Positions 24,001 through 31,883 of a stretch of DNA of 64,000 bases are shown here, one piece after another. The translations under genes were made by a program, and so were the position numbers. Within the stretch, counting starts at the first letter, position 1. Every line of letters begins with the position of its first letter. The notes beneath the pieces were generated by a model. It saw nothing but the letters and a program-made list of their open reading frames with translations, was not told the origin of the DNA and ran no database searches. Source of the stretch: DATARR01 sp044868005 (GTDB lineage Bacteria; Acidobacteriota; Thermoanaerobaculia; Multivoradales; UBA5704); assembly GCA_044868005.1 (NCBI GenBank), contig JBIOVX010000230.1, positions 1 to 64,000 on the forward strand. The letters run 5' to 3'.

Positions 24001-24148
24001 AACGCTCGGCGGACGCAACGCATGCTACCGCCGGTACCGGCCACGGATCGCCTATCGAAGGATATAGCCAGATATACCGAAAGGCAGATGCGAGCCGGGA
24101 GACGGCTTCTTATACTGGTCTCGAACTGTGATCCGGGAGGATGAATTC

Positions 24149-24492
24149 ATGAATGCCAGAGCGTTCTTCTCGACTGTCCTGATGCTCGTCTGCCTCGTCT
24201 TTACGGCCAGTTGCCACCGCAACCGGACGAAGACCGCACCGGACCTGTCGGTTCCGGTGACGACGGCGGCGGCGCCTGCGACGAGCGCGGCACCAACGAA
24301 TACAATCTGGCGCTCGGCGAGCGCCGCGCCCGGTCGGCCAAGGATTACCTGGTGTCGTTGGGCGTCTCCGCTTCGCGTCTGAGCACGATCAGCTACGGCG
24401 AGGAGCGGCCGGTCTGCAGCGAGCCGGAGGAGAGCTGCTGGTGGCAGAACCGCCGCGCTCACCCCGTGGTCACCGCCCGCAACAATCAGTAA
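24149..24492 (+). pseudogene. pal: broken Pal (peptidoglycan-associated lipoprotein) gene
   Basis: ATG 24149 (GGGAGG eight bases upstream) encodes a lipoprotein leader, LVCLVFTASC, and a short linker. The remaining typical Pal sequence appears in the next frame: CDERGTNEYNLALGERRA, then KDYLVSLGVSASRLSTISYG and RPVCSEPEESCWWQNRRAH, ending at 24492. The middle of the OmpA domain (including the D/R peptidoglycan-binding strand before CDERGT) is missing, about 60-80 residues, and the two parts are out of frame. Both ends are well preserved, so the internal deletion is probably recent, or it is an assembly error. A terminator follows. Confidence 0.78.
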
Positions 24493-24542
24493 CGATCCTT
24501 CCTTTCTTGGACCCGCCCGTCCACTCCCGGCTGGCGGGGTCT

Positions 24543-24570
24543 GGGCGGCTCGTTCCGGCCGCCTTTTTTT
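24543..24570 (+). terminator. Rho-independent terminator
   Basis: GGGCGGC-loop-GCCGCC followed by seven T residues, 51 bp after the Pal stop. Arms GGCGGC and GCCGCC, loop about nine bases. Confidence 0.85.
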
Positions 24571-24745
24571 GTTCCGTGCATTCGTCCTTGTTTACGCCGG
24601 CCTTCGGATGTCAGTGCTGGCCGCGTGCTTCGCGCGTAGGGTGCCATGCGCCGTATAATTTTGAGGATTCCAGCAGAAGGGAGGGAGCACGAGGAAACGG
24701 CGGGTTCCACCTCGTCGCACGCCGGCCAGGCGGCTTGCGAAGAGC

Positions 24746-26269
24746 ATGGCCTTTTCGGCCGTCGCAGCGCTGGCCATCCTGGGGAAAGCCGATCCCACGG
24801 CGATGGCTCAGCGCGCGCCCACGGTCGCGCAAGATGCCGGCGCCAGCTTGACGACGGTCTCCTTCGCTACCCTGGAAGGAACGGTGCGGGTCTATCTGCC
24901 CCGCGACCTCCAGGCTGGCGACACGATCTCGGGCACGGTCTCTCTGGAGCCCTCGGGGAAATCCGACCGCGAGAAGCAGCGGAATCTGGCAACGCTTCAG
25001 GGTCTGGTGGTCGAGGTCGGCCGGGAGAGGATCTCCGCCAGCCGGCCGGCTTGGACGACACAAGTCCCGGCAACCGCCGAGGGCGCGGTGGCGCTGGCGT
25101 TGCGGAGCTCGAAGGGCACCGTCGGCGCAACGCGGGTTCCGCTCGCGGAGGTCACCGGCAGACCGGTGAGCGGGTTCAGCCTTCCCGTCCTTGGCCAGGC
25201 CGGCCAGCCGCTGCGAGTCGCCGGACCTTGCGACGGCCGGTTCGAGACGGGCGGTTTGCGGATCGGAACGGCCCCGGCCGAGCGCCTCGCGGAATCGCCG
25301 CGCGGAGCCGTGTTCCGCAGCCCCGCGGACGTGGTGGGCCTGGTCGAGCTGCAGTTCGAGGAAGGCGGCCAGCGCGTCACCGGCGGGTATCGCAGCGTGG
25401 GAATCGAACTCTCGGCCCCGCGTCTGAACCTGGACCGCGGCCAACAGACGACTCTCACCGTCGAAGTGCGCGGGCTGGAGGGACTGACCGCGCCCGTAAC
25501 CTTCGAGGTGCGCAACGCCTCGCCCGCGGTGGTGGAGCTCGAAGGCGGCACGCAGCAGCCCGTGACCATCGCGCCCGCCGAGGTGGCGCCGGGTGGAGTC
25601 TACTGCTGGGTGCGGCGGCTGACCGGGGTCGGCGTGGGGAACTTCGACCTGCACGCCGAGCTGGAAATACCGCCCGGCACGTCCCCTCAGCAGCCGGCGG
25701 GAGACAGCATTCAATTTCAGGCGGCACCGGCGGAGCCTGAAACGGAGCTGCCGGAGACGCAGTGCGGCTGCAGCAGCTTGACGGTGGCTGGTCCCGCGAA
25801 GAAGCTCGACGCCAAGCTCGAGTTCCCGGAGAAGCCCTACAAGGTCAAGGCCACTCTGCCGCTCAAGTGGACCATCGCCTGTGCCCGCACGGCGGGCAGG
25901 ACGCCTCCCGAGAATCCGATCTGCGCCGGTAAGACAACGGTCGAATTCACCGACGGAGGTTGGGCCGCCCAGAACCAAGGCGGCGCCGGCTGGTTTCAGC
26001 GCGGAAAGAGCAGCGAGGGTAAGACCACGATGACCGTTACCAGCGACTGCGGCCGCGATCCTCCGGAGATGTCCACTTCCAGAACGCTGACCTACGAGCT
26101 GGAGTACACTGCGAGCGCCAAAGTGGACCGGGGCTGGATCAAGGCCAAGGTGACCACAGAATGCGCCGGACCCCGGGCTGAAAAGATCTTCGAATTCAAA
26201 ATCAAGGGCGGGTCAAAGGACGACAAGGCTTCAGACTTGGACGGCGACGGAAATCCCGACCAGGGGTAG
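24746..26269 (+). CDS. large secreted protein, family unknown
   Basis: A 507-residue protein from ATG 24746 with a hydrophobic start (MAFSAVAALAILG). The frame is open further back to a TGA, and the codons before the ATG encode a very basic stretch (RKRRVPPRRTPARRLAKS). This would be a natural signal-peptide n-region, and a strong AGAAGGGAGGGAG at 24675-24687 lies before it, but only an ACG (24689) is available there. The body is beta-rich with Ig/Big-like segments (TTLTVEVRGLEGLTAPVTFE), a CGCSS motif and a calcium-loop-like end (DLDGDGNPDQG). No catalytic motif seen. Probably a surface or periplasmic structural protein. Confidence 0.72.
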   Translation: MAFSAVAALAILGKADPTAMAQRAPTVAQDAGASLTTVSFATLEGTVRVYLPRDLQAGDTISGTVSLEPSGKSDREKQRNLATLQGLVVEVGRERISASRPAWTTQVPATAEGAVALALRSSKGTVGATRVPLAEVTGRPVSGFSLPVLGQAGQPLRVAGPCDGRFETGGLRIGTAPAERLAESPRGAVFRSPADVVGLVELQFEEGGQRVTGGYRSVGIELSAPRLNLDRGQQTTLTVEVRGLEGLTAPVTFEVRNASPAVVELEGGTQQPVTIAPAEVAPGGVYCWVRRLTGVGVGNFDLHAELEIPPGTSPQQPAGDSIQFQAAPAEPETELPETQCGCSSLTVAGPAKKLDAKLEFPEKPYKVKATLPLKWTIACARTAGRTPPENPICAGKTTVEFTDGGWAAQNQGGAGWFQRGKSSEGKTTMTVTSDCGRDPPEMSTSRTLTYELEYTASAKVDRGWIKAKVTTECAGPRAEKIFEFKIKGGSKDDKASDLDGDGNPDQG

Positions 26270-26279
26270 GAGCGAGTAA

Positions 26280-26435
26280 TTGACGATCCGCACATAGCCG
26301 CGCCGCCCGCGCGCCCGCATCCGGCTGGTTGTCGCCGACCGCCACCCCATCACTCTCAAAGGGATGGAGGATCTTTTCTCTGGAGAGGCCGACTGCATAC
26401 TCCTCGCGCAGACTAAAGGAAGCCGTCTTCGAATT
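26280..26435 (+). pseudogene. N-terminal remnant of a response regulator
   Basis: In one frame the DNA encodes RIRLVVADRHPITLKGMEDL followed by FSGEADCILLAQ, the opening strand, acidic residue and helix of a NarL-type receiver. The only upstream start (TTG 26280) is cut off by a TAG at 26295, and after about residue 50 the similarity ends. The remaining receiver and HTH are absent. Confidence 0.6.
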
Positions 26436-26545
26436 CTACACAGCCGCTGCTGCTTCCAGCCGCGGGAGAGCTGGTGTTACGATGGCAAAGGACCCCAAGG
26501 CGCCCGGCGCCGGGATTGCGAACAGAACGCTCCATTCGGAGGGAC

Positions 26546-26944
26546 GTGAAGGAAGCTGGGCTTTCAGACGCTATCAAGCGCTTTTTGACCGACGTCGTCT
26601 CGGTCGAGCGGCTCGACGTGCTGCTGTTCATGTACCGGCACGCCGCGGACTGGTGGTCGGCGGAGAAGATAGCCTCCTTGCTCGACATGCCCGCCGAGGC
26701 CGTGCATGCGCACCTGGAGCACCTCAGCAGCCGCAACCTGCTCGACGTGCGGATTGCCGAATCCGTGATCTTTTGCTACAAGCCCGCAAGAGAGGAGCTG
26801 TCGCGGCTCGTGGAGGAGGTCGCTCAGGCGCACCACCGCTACCGCGACGCAGTCGTGGCGGTGCTGGCAGGTCGCCCTCCCGACGGCGCCCGGCTCTTCG
26901 CCGAAGCCTTCAAGCTGCGGAAGGACAAGAAACGGGATGGCTAG
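26546..26944 (+). CDS. winged-helix protein (MarR/ArsR-like fold)
   Basis: A 132-residue cytoplasmic protein from GTG 26546 with GGAGG just upstream (the longer frame to 26474 has no support). A winged helix lies at about 25-80: DWWSAEKIASLLDMPAEAVH then HLEHLSSRNLLDVR. A helical C-terminal part follows (REELSRLVEEVAQAHHRYRD). No metal ligands or effector site evident. It overlaps the following small membrane-protein gene by 8 bp, so the three genes to 27474 form an operon; the role may be to regulate or sense with the two DUF5985 proteins. This is inference. Confidence 0.7.
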   Translation: MKEAGLSDAIKRFLTDVVSVERLDVLLFMYRHAADWWSAEKIASLLDMPAEAVHAHLEHLSSRNLLDVRIAESVIFCYKPAREELSRLVEEVAQAHHRYRDAVVAVLAGRPPDGARLFAEAFKLRKDKKRDG

Positions 26945-27194
26945 CGTCGTCTACACGCTCTGCGCGTTCACCAGCGGCCTATGTGCCGTGCTCCTCCTGC
27001 GCGCGTATGGCAAGAGCCGCGCCAGGCTGCTCCTGTGGAGCAGCCTGGCGTTCATCGGCTTGACCTGTAACAACCTGCTGCTGTTTATCGATTTGATCCT
27101 CGTCCCCGAGGTGGACCTGTCGCTGTATCGAAGTCTGACGGCGGCCCTCGCGGTGATGGTTCTCCTGGTGGGACTGATCTGGGATTCCAAATAG
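26937..27194 (+). CDS. DUF5985 family membrane protein (first of pair)
   Basis: An 85-residue protein with three hydrophobic helices: SVVYTLCAFTSGLCAVLLLR, then LLLWSSLAFIGLTCNNLLLF and LTAALAVMVLLVGLIWD. The pattern of a first helix ending in LLLRAYGKSR, then W and N in the second helix, is typical of DUF5985 proteins, which usually come in tandem pairs. Function unknown. It starts inside the wHTH gene (8-bp overlap) and is 10 bp from its paralogue. Confidence 0.72.
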   Translation: MASVVYTLCAFTSGLCAVLLLRAYGKSRARLLLWSSLAFIGLTCNNLLLFIDLILVPEVDLSLYRSLTAALAVMVLLVGLIWDSK

Positions 27195-27204
27195 AGGTCG
27201 AGGC

Positions 27205-27474
27205 GTGAGCGAATTCCTCACTGGTGTCGCGGCGGCGGGCTCGTTGGCGGTAGGACTCTTTTTCCTCCGGCTCTGGCACGAGACGCGCGATCGCTTCTTC
27301 GCCTTCTTCGGAACTGCCTTCTGGGTACTGGCGCTCAACTGGCTGGCGCTAGCTTGGGCCACGCCGGCGGCCGAGCACCGGCACTACTTCTACATCGCGC
27401 GCCTGGTCGCCTTCCTGCTGATCATCCTGGCGGTCGTGGACAAGAACCGTTCCTCGGACAGGGATTTCCGTTGA
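27205..27474 (+). CDS. DUF5985 family membrane protein (second of pair)
   Basis: An 89-residue protein, GTG start. Three helices: FLTGVAAAGSLAVGLFFLRL, then FFAFFGTAFWVLALNWLALA and YFYIARLVAFLLIILAVVDK. It mirrors the preceding protein (LLLRAYGKSR versus FFLRLWHETR). The two probably assemble into one membrane unit of six helices. Function unknown. Confidence 0.72.
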   Translation: MSEFLTGVAAAGSLAVGLFFLRLWHETRDRFFAFFGTAFWVLALNWLALAWATPAAEHRHYFYIARLVAFLLIILAVVDKNRSSDRDFR

Positions 27475-27511
27475 GATCGGAACGTCTGGTGCACGTCGGA
27501 TTCATGCGATT

Positions 27512-27796
27512 TCACCAACCGATTGCGATAATTTTATATGCGAGCAGCGTGATGATTGCTGCTATGGAAATGCAGATCGCGCTTGTATTGCGGCGCAGGA
27601 AAAAGAGCGTTACGCTGATCCAGCACGAGACCGCAGTGACCAATGCACCCACGACAAACGGTTCGCCGAACGCAACCGTGAACTCGGCACCCTGGACGTA
27701 TTTCAAGCGTAAAAACTCGCCCAAAGTTCTCACCAAAGCCAGGAACTGGATCGTAATCCCTACCTGCGCCCATCTCTCTCTCGTCAATCTTGCCAT
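27512..27796 (-). CDS. small three-helix membrane protein, AT-richer than surroundings
   Basis: A 94-residue protein starting at ATG 27796 (an alternative start at 27832 adds 12 residues). Hydrophobic segments: VGITIQFLALVRTLGEFL, EPFVVGALVTAVSCWISVTLFF and ICISIAAIITLLAYKIIAIG. Base composition is clearly lower in GC than the flanks, suggesting a foreign source. Its ATG overlaps the present TGA of the TIR gene by one base, so they might be coupled, but that TIR end looks like a frame-shift product. Family unknown. Confidence 0.6.
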   Translation of the reverse strand: MARLTRERWAQVGITIQFLALVRTLGEFLRLKYVQGAEFTVAFGEPFVVGALVTAVSCWISVTLFFLRRNTSAICISIAAIITLLAYKIIAIGW

Positions 27797-28974
27797 CACA
27801 AATGGTTCGGCGCTATGAAGACTCTCAGGCAAGCCCGAATGCTAGAAAAGGCGGACCGCCGGCGTGGCAGGGTCCTCGGCGAGAGTCCAGTGCAGGGCGA
27901 AGATCTTTCCGTCGTGGCTGAAGGCCCTTGCCAGGTGCCCTTCGGCAGTGAGATCGGCTTGATCCTGGCGAACTGGAGAGCCATGCGCAAGGCGCTCTGG
28001 GATTGGCGTGTGGCGAAGGTGCGGACCGCCGCCAGAGCCAGTCGGAGGCTTTGGACCGAGTCGCTCCGCGCGTAGAGGAGAGCACTGGAGGCCAGATTCC
28101 GCGATTCTGCGATGGACTGCTGCAGCTCCGCTTCTCTCTGCCTCTGCTCCGCGAGGCGGCGCTGCTCCTCCGCCTCGCGCCGCCGCTGGTCGGCGACTCC
28201 CTTTTGCCGGATGGCTTCCGCACGCTCCGATTGCGCGATCCGTGCGTTCTTCTGGGCGATCGTTTCCTGCCTCACTGCCTCCTTGCGGCCCGCCTCGGCG
28301 GCACGGCTCTGGGTGAACGCCGCGATGGCGAGAACCGCCGTCAGAATGAGACCGAAAGCCAGGCTTGTGACGAGCAGGCGCTGCCGCTTGGTGGCGTTTT
28401 TCCGGCTCGCGATTAGATAGTTGGTTTGCAGGACCGTCGGTTGAGGGTCTTGATGCGCGTCGACCTCCTTCAACCAGCTCTCGGCTCGTTCGAGGTCGCG
28501 CCCCTGCAGCAGGAAGCTCGCCTCCTTGGAGCTGTTCTCCCATTCTCGAGCACGAACAAGAAGCCGGGTATGCTGATGGACCCACTCGGGATCTTTACGG
28601 ATGGCAGTGGTAAGCGGCTCCAGCGCGGACTCGGTTCCGGTCCTCGCTTCGATGTAGTGCCGCGTGGCGACGGCTTCCGGAAGTACGTCCTTACCGATCC
28701 CATCCAAGAGGACGGGGATCAGCCTTTTGTTGTGCTGGAGCGCATAGTCCACCTCGCGCTTGCACATCGCCGAGGCCAGAGAGGCCGAGCTGACCATATA
28801 GACGACCGTGTTCGCTTCCTCGATGGCGGAGCAGATCCTGGGCCAGAACTCCTCTCCATAGTAGATTCCCTCCAGATCGATCCAGATCTGCAAACCTGCC
28901 TCCTCGAGCTTGCTCGACAGCTCCTCGACGAAAGCTCGATCCGCGCGGGAGTACGAGATCATCGCGTCAGTCAT
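27796..28974 (-). CDS. TIR-domain membrane protein truncated before its WD40 domain
   Basis: Start 28974 has GGAGGG six bases upstream. TIR domain (about 1-130): AMISYSRADRAFVEELSSKL, IWIDLEGIYYGEEFW, and SSASLASAMCKREVDYAL, whose Glu corresponds to the NAD-cleaving residue of active TIRs. One membrane helix follows (about 210-232) and then a Gln/Arg/Glu-rich coiled coil. The last 60 or so residues are out of frame: the plus-one frame reads GHLARAFSHDGKIFALHWTL up to a stop at 27842, the first WD40 blade seen in full-length TIR-WD40 proteins. So the gene is shortened and shifted near 27950. A TIR effector with a lost sensor is likely. Confidence 0.72.
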   Translation of the reverse strand: MTDAMISYSRADRAFVEELSSKLEEAGLQIWIDLEGIYYGEEFWPRICSAIEEANTVVYMVSSASLASAMCKREVDYALQHNKRLIPVLLDGIGKDVLPEAVATRHYIEARTGTESALEPLTTAIRKDPEWVHQHTRLLVRAREWENSSKEASFLLQGRDLERAESWLKEVDAHQDPQPTVLQTNYLIASRKNATKRQRLLVTSLAFGLILTAVLAIAAFTQSRAAEAGRKEAVRQETIAQKNARIAQSERAEAIRQKGVADQRRREAEEQRRLAEQRQREAELQQSIAESRNLASSALLYARSDSVQSLRLALAAVRTFATRQSQSALRMALQFARIKPISLPKGTWQGPSATTERSSPCTGLSPRTLPRRRSAFSSIRACLRVFIAPNHL

Positions 28975-29160
28975 GGAGAGCCCTCCGCGGCTCGGTGTCC
29001 AGTTCACCGAGCGGCCCTGACCTCACCACACTAGTGTAGTGTTTCAACCGGACGTTGTCGTCTGCCTGCATGCACCCGGTCGATCGGGTTGAGAGATCAC
29101 TTCGAGGGTGTGCCCACGACAATGTAGCTCTCCGAACCAGGCGGGCCGCAGCTCGAATCG

Positions 29161-29352
29161 TTGGATGAAGACCTGGTCGCCGAGCTTGAGCGGGAGGACC
29201 AGGGCCTCTCGACCCAGGTCAATCAGGCACTCCTCGCGGAACTCGAACGCCGCCGCAACCGGCTTCTGCTGGAGTTCCTCGACCGGCTCGACGCGGAGCA
29301 TGGGCCGGTCGAGGAGTCTCTGGTCGAGAAGTACACCGGCCTCCTCGAATGA
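29161..29352 (+). CDS. CcdA/VapB-like antitoxin, 5' end degraded
   Basis: From TTG 29161: LDEDLVAELEREDQGLSTQV, then QALLAELERRRNRLLLEFLD and VEESLVEKYTGLLE. This is the pattern of ribbon-helix-helix antitoxins paired with PIN toxins (LDEDLLAELER...LS..V..AL..EL). The opening beta strand expected before LDEDL (something like RNVTLS) is missing; upstream the frame is closed by a TAG. Its stop overlaps the toxin start (ATGA), as usual for such modules. Probably non-functional. Confidence 0.6.
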   Translation: MDEDLVAELEREDQGLSTQVNQALLAELERRRNRLLLEFLDRLDAEHGPVEESLVEKYTGLLE

Positions 29353-29543
29353 ACCATTGCGTCGTGCTCGATGCCGAAGCCCTGGCGGCTCTGGTCGGGG
29401 AGCGAAATTGTTTTCTTGAGGCCCTTCTCGGTACTTCACACCTGCCTTCAGTTCCCCCCCGCCGAACGACAGCCTACCGCGGGATCTCGCGGAGCTGTCA
29501 AGGCTTCCCTGCGGCGGCTTCGCCGGCCTTGACAGCTCCGTGA
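29349..29543 (+). pseudogene. truncated PIN-domain toxin
   Basis: ATG 29349 overlaps the antitoxin stop. It begins MNHCVVLDAEALAALVGE, the first strand of VapC-type PIN RNases with the first catalytic Asp, then loses all similarity after about 20 residues. The other acidic residues of the PIN triad are absent. The downstream sequence is a long inverted repeat, so an insertion or deletion probably removed the rest. Confidence 0.62.
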
Positions 29544-29554
29544 GCCCCGCGGTG
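29476..29554. repeat. long inverted repeat (13-bp perfect core)
   Basis: Core arms GGAGCTGTCAAGG (29491-29503) and CCTTGACAGCTCC (29527-29539), 23-bp loop, with further pairing outside the arms (CTCGC/GTGAG, CCGCGGG/CCCCGCGG). The total hairpin could reach about 30 bp per arm with gaps. It sits at the breakpoint of the PIN toxin remnant. It may be an IS end, a terminator-like structure or a recombination site. Confidence 0.65.
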
Positions 29555-29649
29555 TCGAAGGGCTGTGCCGACGGGGGGAGCAAGCCGCCTCTGGAAAGAG
29601 CACAGGGGCCCCGCCCTCCTCTTGGCCGTACCGGGTCGCAGATGCGCGG

Positions 29650-30038
29650 CTATCCTCCGGACCTCGCCGCCTCCGAGAAGCTATCCAGCTTGGCTGCAAC
29701 CTCCCGCAGGGCCTCCAGCACATTCCGCAGCAGCTCCCGGTCCTCCTCCGCGAGCCGAAGCGGGCCGGGTGCAGCATCCGCCATCCCGCCCGGCAACGTC
29801 GCCACGCTTCCCGGAGGGTGCTTCACCCAGTTCGCTCCCGGCCTGCGCCCAGGTCGGTCTTGGCGAAGAGCCGCTGGAACACCTTGACGGAGTCCACGGT
29901 ATAGCGGCGGTTGCGGCCCGTCCCGACGGCGGGAATCTGATCCGCAAAGTCCCGTGCGTACTTAACGAGCGTCGGGTAGGAGATGCCCGTCTTCTTCTTG
30001 ATGTCCAGCAGGGAATAGAGCGCTTTCGGGCGTGCCAT
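29650..30038 (-). pseudogene. frame-shifted MerR-like regulator
   Basis: ATG 30038 starts MARPKALYSLLDIKKKTGIS, then YPTLVKYARDF and RRYTVDSVKVFQRLFAKTDL, a MerR-type winged helix. It stops early at 29823. The missing part is plainly present in another frame: NWVKHPPGSVATLPGGM and then RLAEEDRELLRNVLEALREV, AAKLDSFSEAARSGG to a TAG at 29650. The total length is one base short of a multiple of three, so a single-base deletion near 29845 explains it. The parent would be about 129 residues with a C-terminal coiled coil. Confidence 0.7.
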
Positions 30039-30194
30039 CGGAGCCCCCGGTCCAGGATTCCGCATAGGATACACACAGCCTGGGACCGCCTGCGACGGGC
30101 AGGCGCGGCACCTCGGGCGCCCGGTTACTGGCACGTTACAGGTGAGATGTGACGGAACGACCTAAGTGCTTACAGTGCTGATACTTACCGACTC

Positions 30195-30231
30195 ATCTCC
30201 CCTCTCTCCCAGGGGGAGAGAGGGGAAAAAA
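30195..30231. repeat. palindromic hairpin before CrtI-like gene
   Basis: CCCCTCTCTCCC-AG-GGGGAGAGAGGGG followed by a run of A residues. Read on the minus strand the run is T-rich next to the stem, but no minus gene ends there; it belongs to the same CTCTCCC-type palindrome family as the neighbouring repeat. Confidence 0.5.
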
Positions 30232-30254
30232 ATGATGAAATCTCTCTCTGTTCC

Positions 30255-30315
30255 GTTGTTCTCCCTCCTCTCCCTCTGGGAGAGGAGGGCCGGGGAGGTG
30301 AGGGCTTCGGAGGGC
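30255..30315 (-). repeat. dispersed REP-like palindromic repeat, copy B
   Basis: Inverse-orientation copy of the 12419-12480 element: CCTCTCCCTCTGGGAGAGG palindrome, then GGCCGGGGAGGTGAGGGCTT and CGGAGGGCA. It ends 12 bp before the CrtI-like start, so it lies in that gene's leader. Confidence 0.7.
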
Positions 30316-30326
30316 ACAGAGGAACC

Positions 30327-31871
30327 ATGAGGCGTCTTTTCCGCGGGCTGCGTCAACCGCCCGATCCGTCGTACGACGCCGTCATCATCGGCTCGGGGAT
30401 CGGCGGGCTCGTCGCCGCCAACCTGCTGGCGCGGGAGGGCCTCAAGGTGCTCCTCGCCGAGCAGCACTACATGGTCGGCGGCTACTGCAGCACCTTCCGC
30501 CGCGGCGGCTATACCTTCGACGCCTCGACCCACTTCTATCCGCTGCTGGGCAATCCCGAGACCCTGACCGGCCGCCTGCTCGGCGAGCTGGGAGTCGTCA
30601 CCGGCTGGGTGAAGATGGACCCGGTCGACACCTTCCATTTCCCGGACGGCACGCGCTTCGCCGTGCCCGCCGACTTCGAGACCTACCTGGCGAAGCTCAA
30701 GGCGGAGTTCCCGCACGAGGTCTCCGCTCTCGACAGCTTCTTCGCCGTCGTGCGCGAGGTCTATCTGCTCGGGCTCTTCCACTACTTCCGCGGCCGCCCG
30801 GAACCGGAGCGGTTGATGCCCTACCGCGATTTGACGGTGCGCGAGGCGCTCGACCGCTGGTTCCGCGATCCCAAGCTCAAGCTGCTGCTCACCGCCGACT
30901 GCCCGCACTGGGGCTCGCCGCCCGGGCGCACCTCCTTCATCTTCGACTCCATGCTGCGGCTCTCCTATTTCCTCGGCAACTACTACCCGCGAGGCGGCTC
31001 CCAGACCTTCGCCGACGAGCTGGCGCTGCGCTTCGAGGAGAAGGGCGGGCATCTGCTCACCAGCACGCCGGTGCGGCGCATCGTCGTCGAGCGCGGCACG
31101 GCGCGCGGAGTCGAGATCGAGACCCTGCGCGGCCCCCTCGGCGGCCTGCGCGCCACCGTCAACGCCGGCGTCGTGATCTCCAATGCCGACCTGCTGCAGA
31201 CCTTCGAGAGCCTGATCGGAGAGGAGCACCTGCCGCCGGGAACGCTCGCGGAGCTGAGGCGCCTGCGGCCGACGTTCCCTTGCTGGCTGACGCACCTCGG
31301 GCTGCGCGGGGTCTCGCGGCAGACCCTGGAGGAGGCTCAAGGCTATTACTGGGATTCGTGGGAGATGGATGGGGTCGGCCGCGGCGCGCTCCGCTTCAAG
31401 CTCTTCTGCCCGACGGTCTACGAGCCGGCCGTGGCTCCCGAGGGCGGACAGGTCTTGATTGTTCAAAAAGTCCTGGAAATGGATTACGATGGCGTCCAGG
31501 ACTGGCCGGCTCACAAGAGAGGGATGGAGGAGTTCATCTTCGGCAATCTCGAACGGGTGATCCCGGGGATCGGCGAGCGCATCGCCGTCCGCACCAGCGC
31601 CTCGGCGCTCACCGCCCGGCGGTTCACCTGGAACCATCAGGGCGCGATGCTGGGCTGGGAGATGTCGCCCGAGCAGTTGGGCGAACGCCGGCCCGATGTC
31701 GAGACGGCGGTTCCCGGGCTCTATTGCGTCGGCCACTGGACGCGTCCCGGCGGCGGCATCACGCCGGTCATCGTCTCGGCGCAGGCGGTGGCGCGGCAGG
31801 TGCTGCAAGGCGCTCGTAAGCCGTCGGCAACCGAGTCCATCCCTCTCCGTGAGACCGCCTGGACGCCCTGA
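30327..31871 (+). CDS. CrtI/CrtISO/RetSat-type FAD-dependent oxidoreductase
   Basis: A 514-residue flavoprotein. N-terminal FAD motif YDAVIIGSGIGGLVAANLLA with the acidic loop ending in EQHYMVGGYCST. The C-terminal CrtI signature is VPGLYCVGHWTRPGGGI. Central NYYPRGGSQTFADELALRFE is shared with carotenoid isomerases and retinol saturases. Expected to desaturate, isomerise or saturate a polyene or a similar hydrophobic chain. No phytoene synthase is nearby. A carotenoid oxygenase gene at 52.9 kb hints at polyene chemistry in this organism. The next gene begins 12 bp downstream, so the two are an operon. Confidence 0.88.
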   Translation: MRRLFRGLRQPPDPSYDAVIIGSGIGGLVAANLLAREGLKVLLAEQHYMVGGYCSTFRRGGYTFDASTHFYPLLGNPETLTGRLLGELGVVTGWVKMDPVDTFHFPDGTRFAVPADFETYLAKLKAEFPHEVSALDSFFAVVREVYLLGLFHYFRGRPEPERLMPYRDLTVREALDRWFRDPKLKLLLTADCPHWGSPPGRTSFIFDSMLRLSYFLGNYYPRGGSQTFADELALRFEEKGGHLLTSTPVRRIVVERGTARGVEIETLRGPLGGLRATVNAGVVISNADLLQTFESLIGEEHLPPGTLAELRRLRPTFPCWLTHLGLRGVSRQTLEEAQGYYWDSWEMDGVGRGALRFKLFCPTVYEPAVAPEGGQVLIVQKVLEMDYDGVQDWPAHKRGMEEFIFGNLERVIPGIGERIAVRTSASALTARRFTWNHQGAMLGWEMSPEQLGERRPDVETAVPGLYCVGHWTRPGGGITPVIVSAQAVARQVLQGARKPSATESIPLRETAWTP

Positions 31872-31883
31872 AGGAGGAGAGCC

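Noticed and set aside
24149..24492. Programmed frameshift in pal
   Set aside because: There is no slippery heptamer at the junction and about 60-80 residues of the OmpA domain are missing, so a deletion explains it better.
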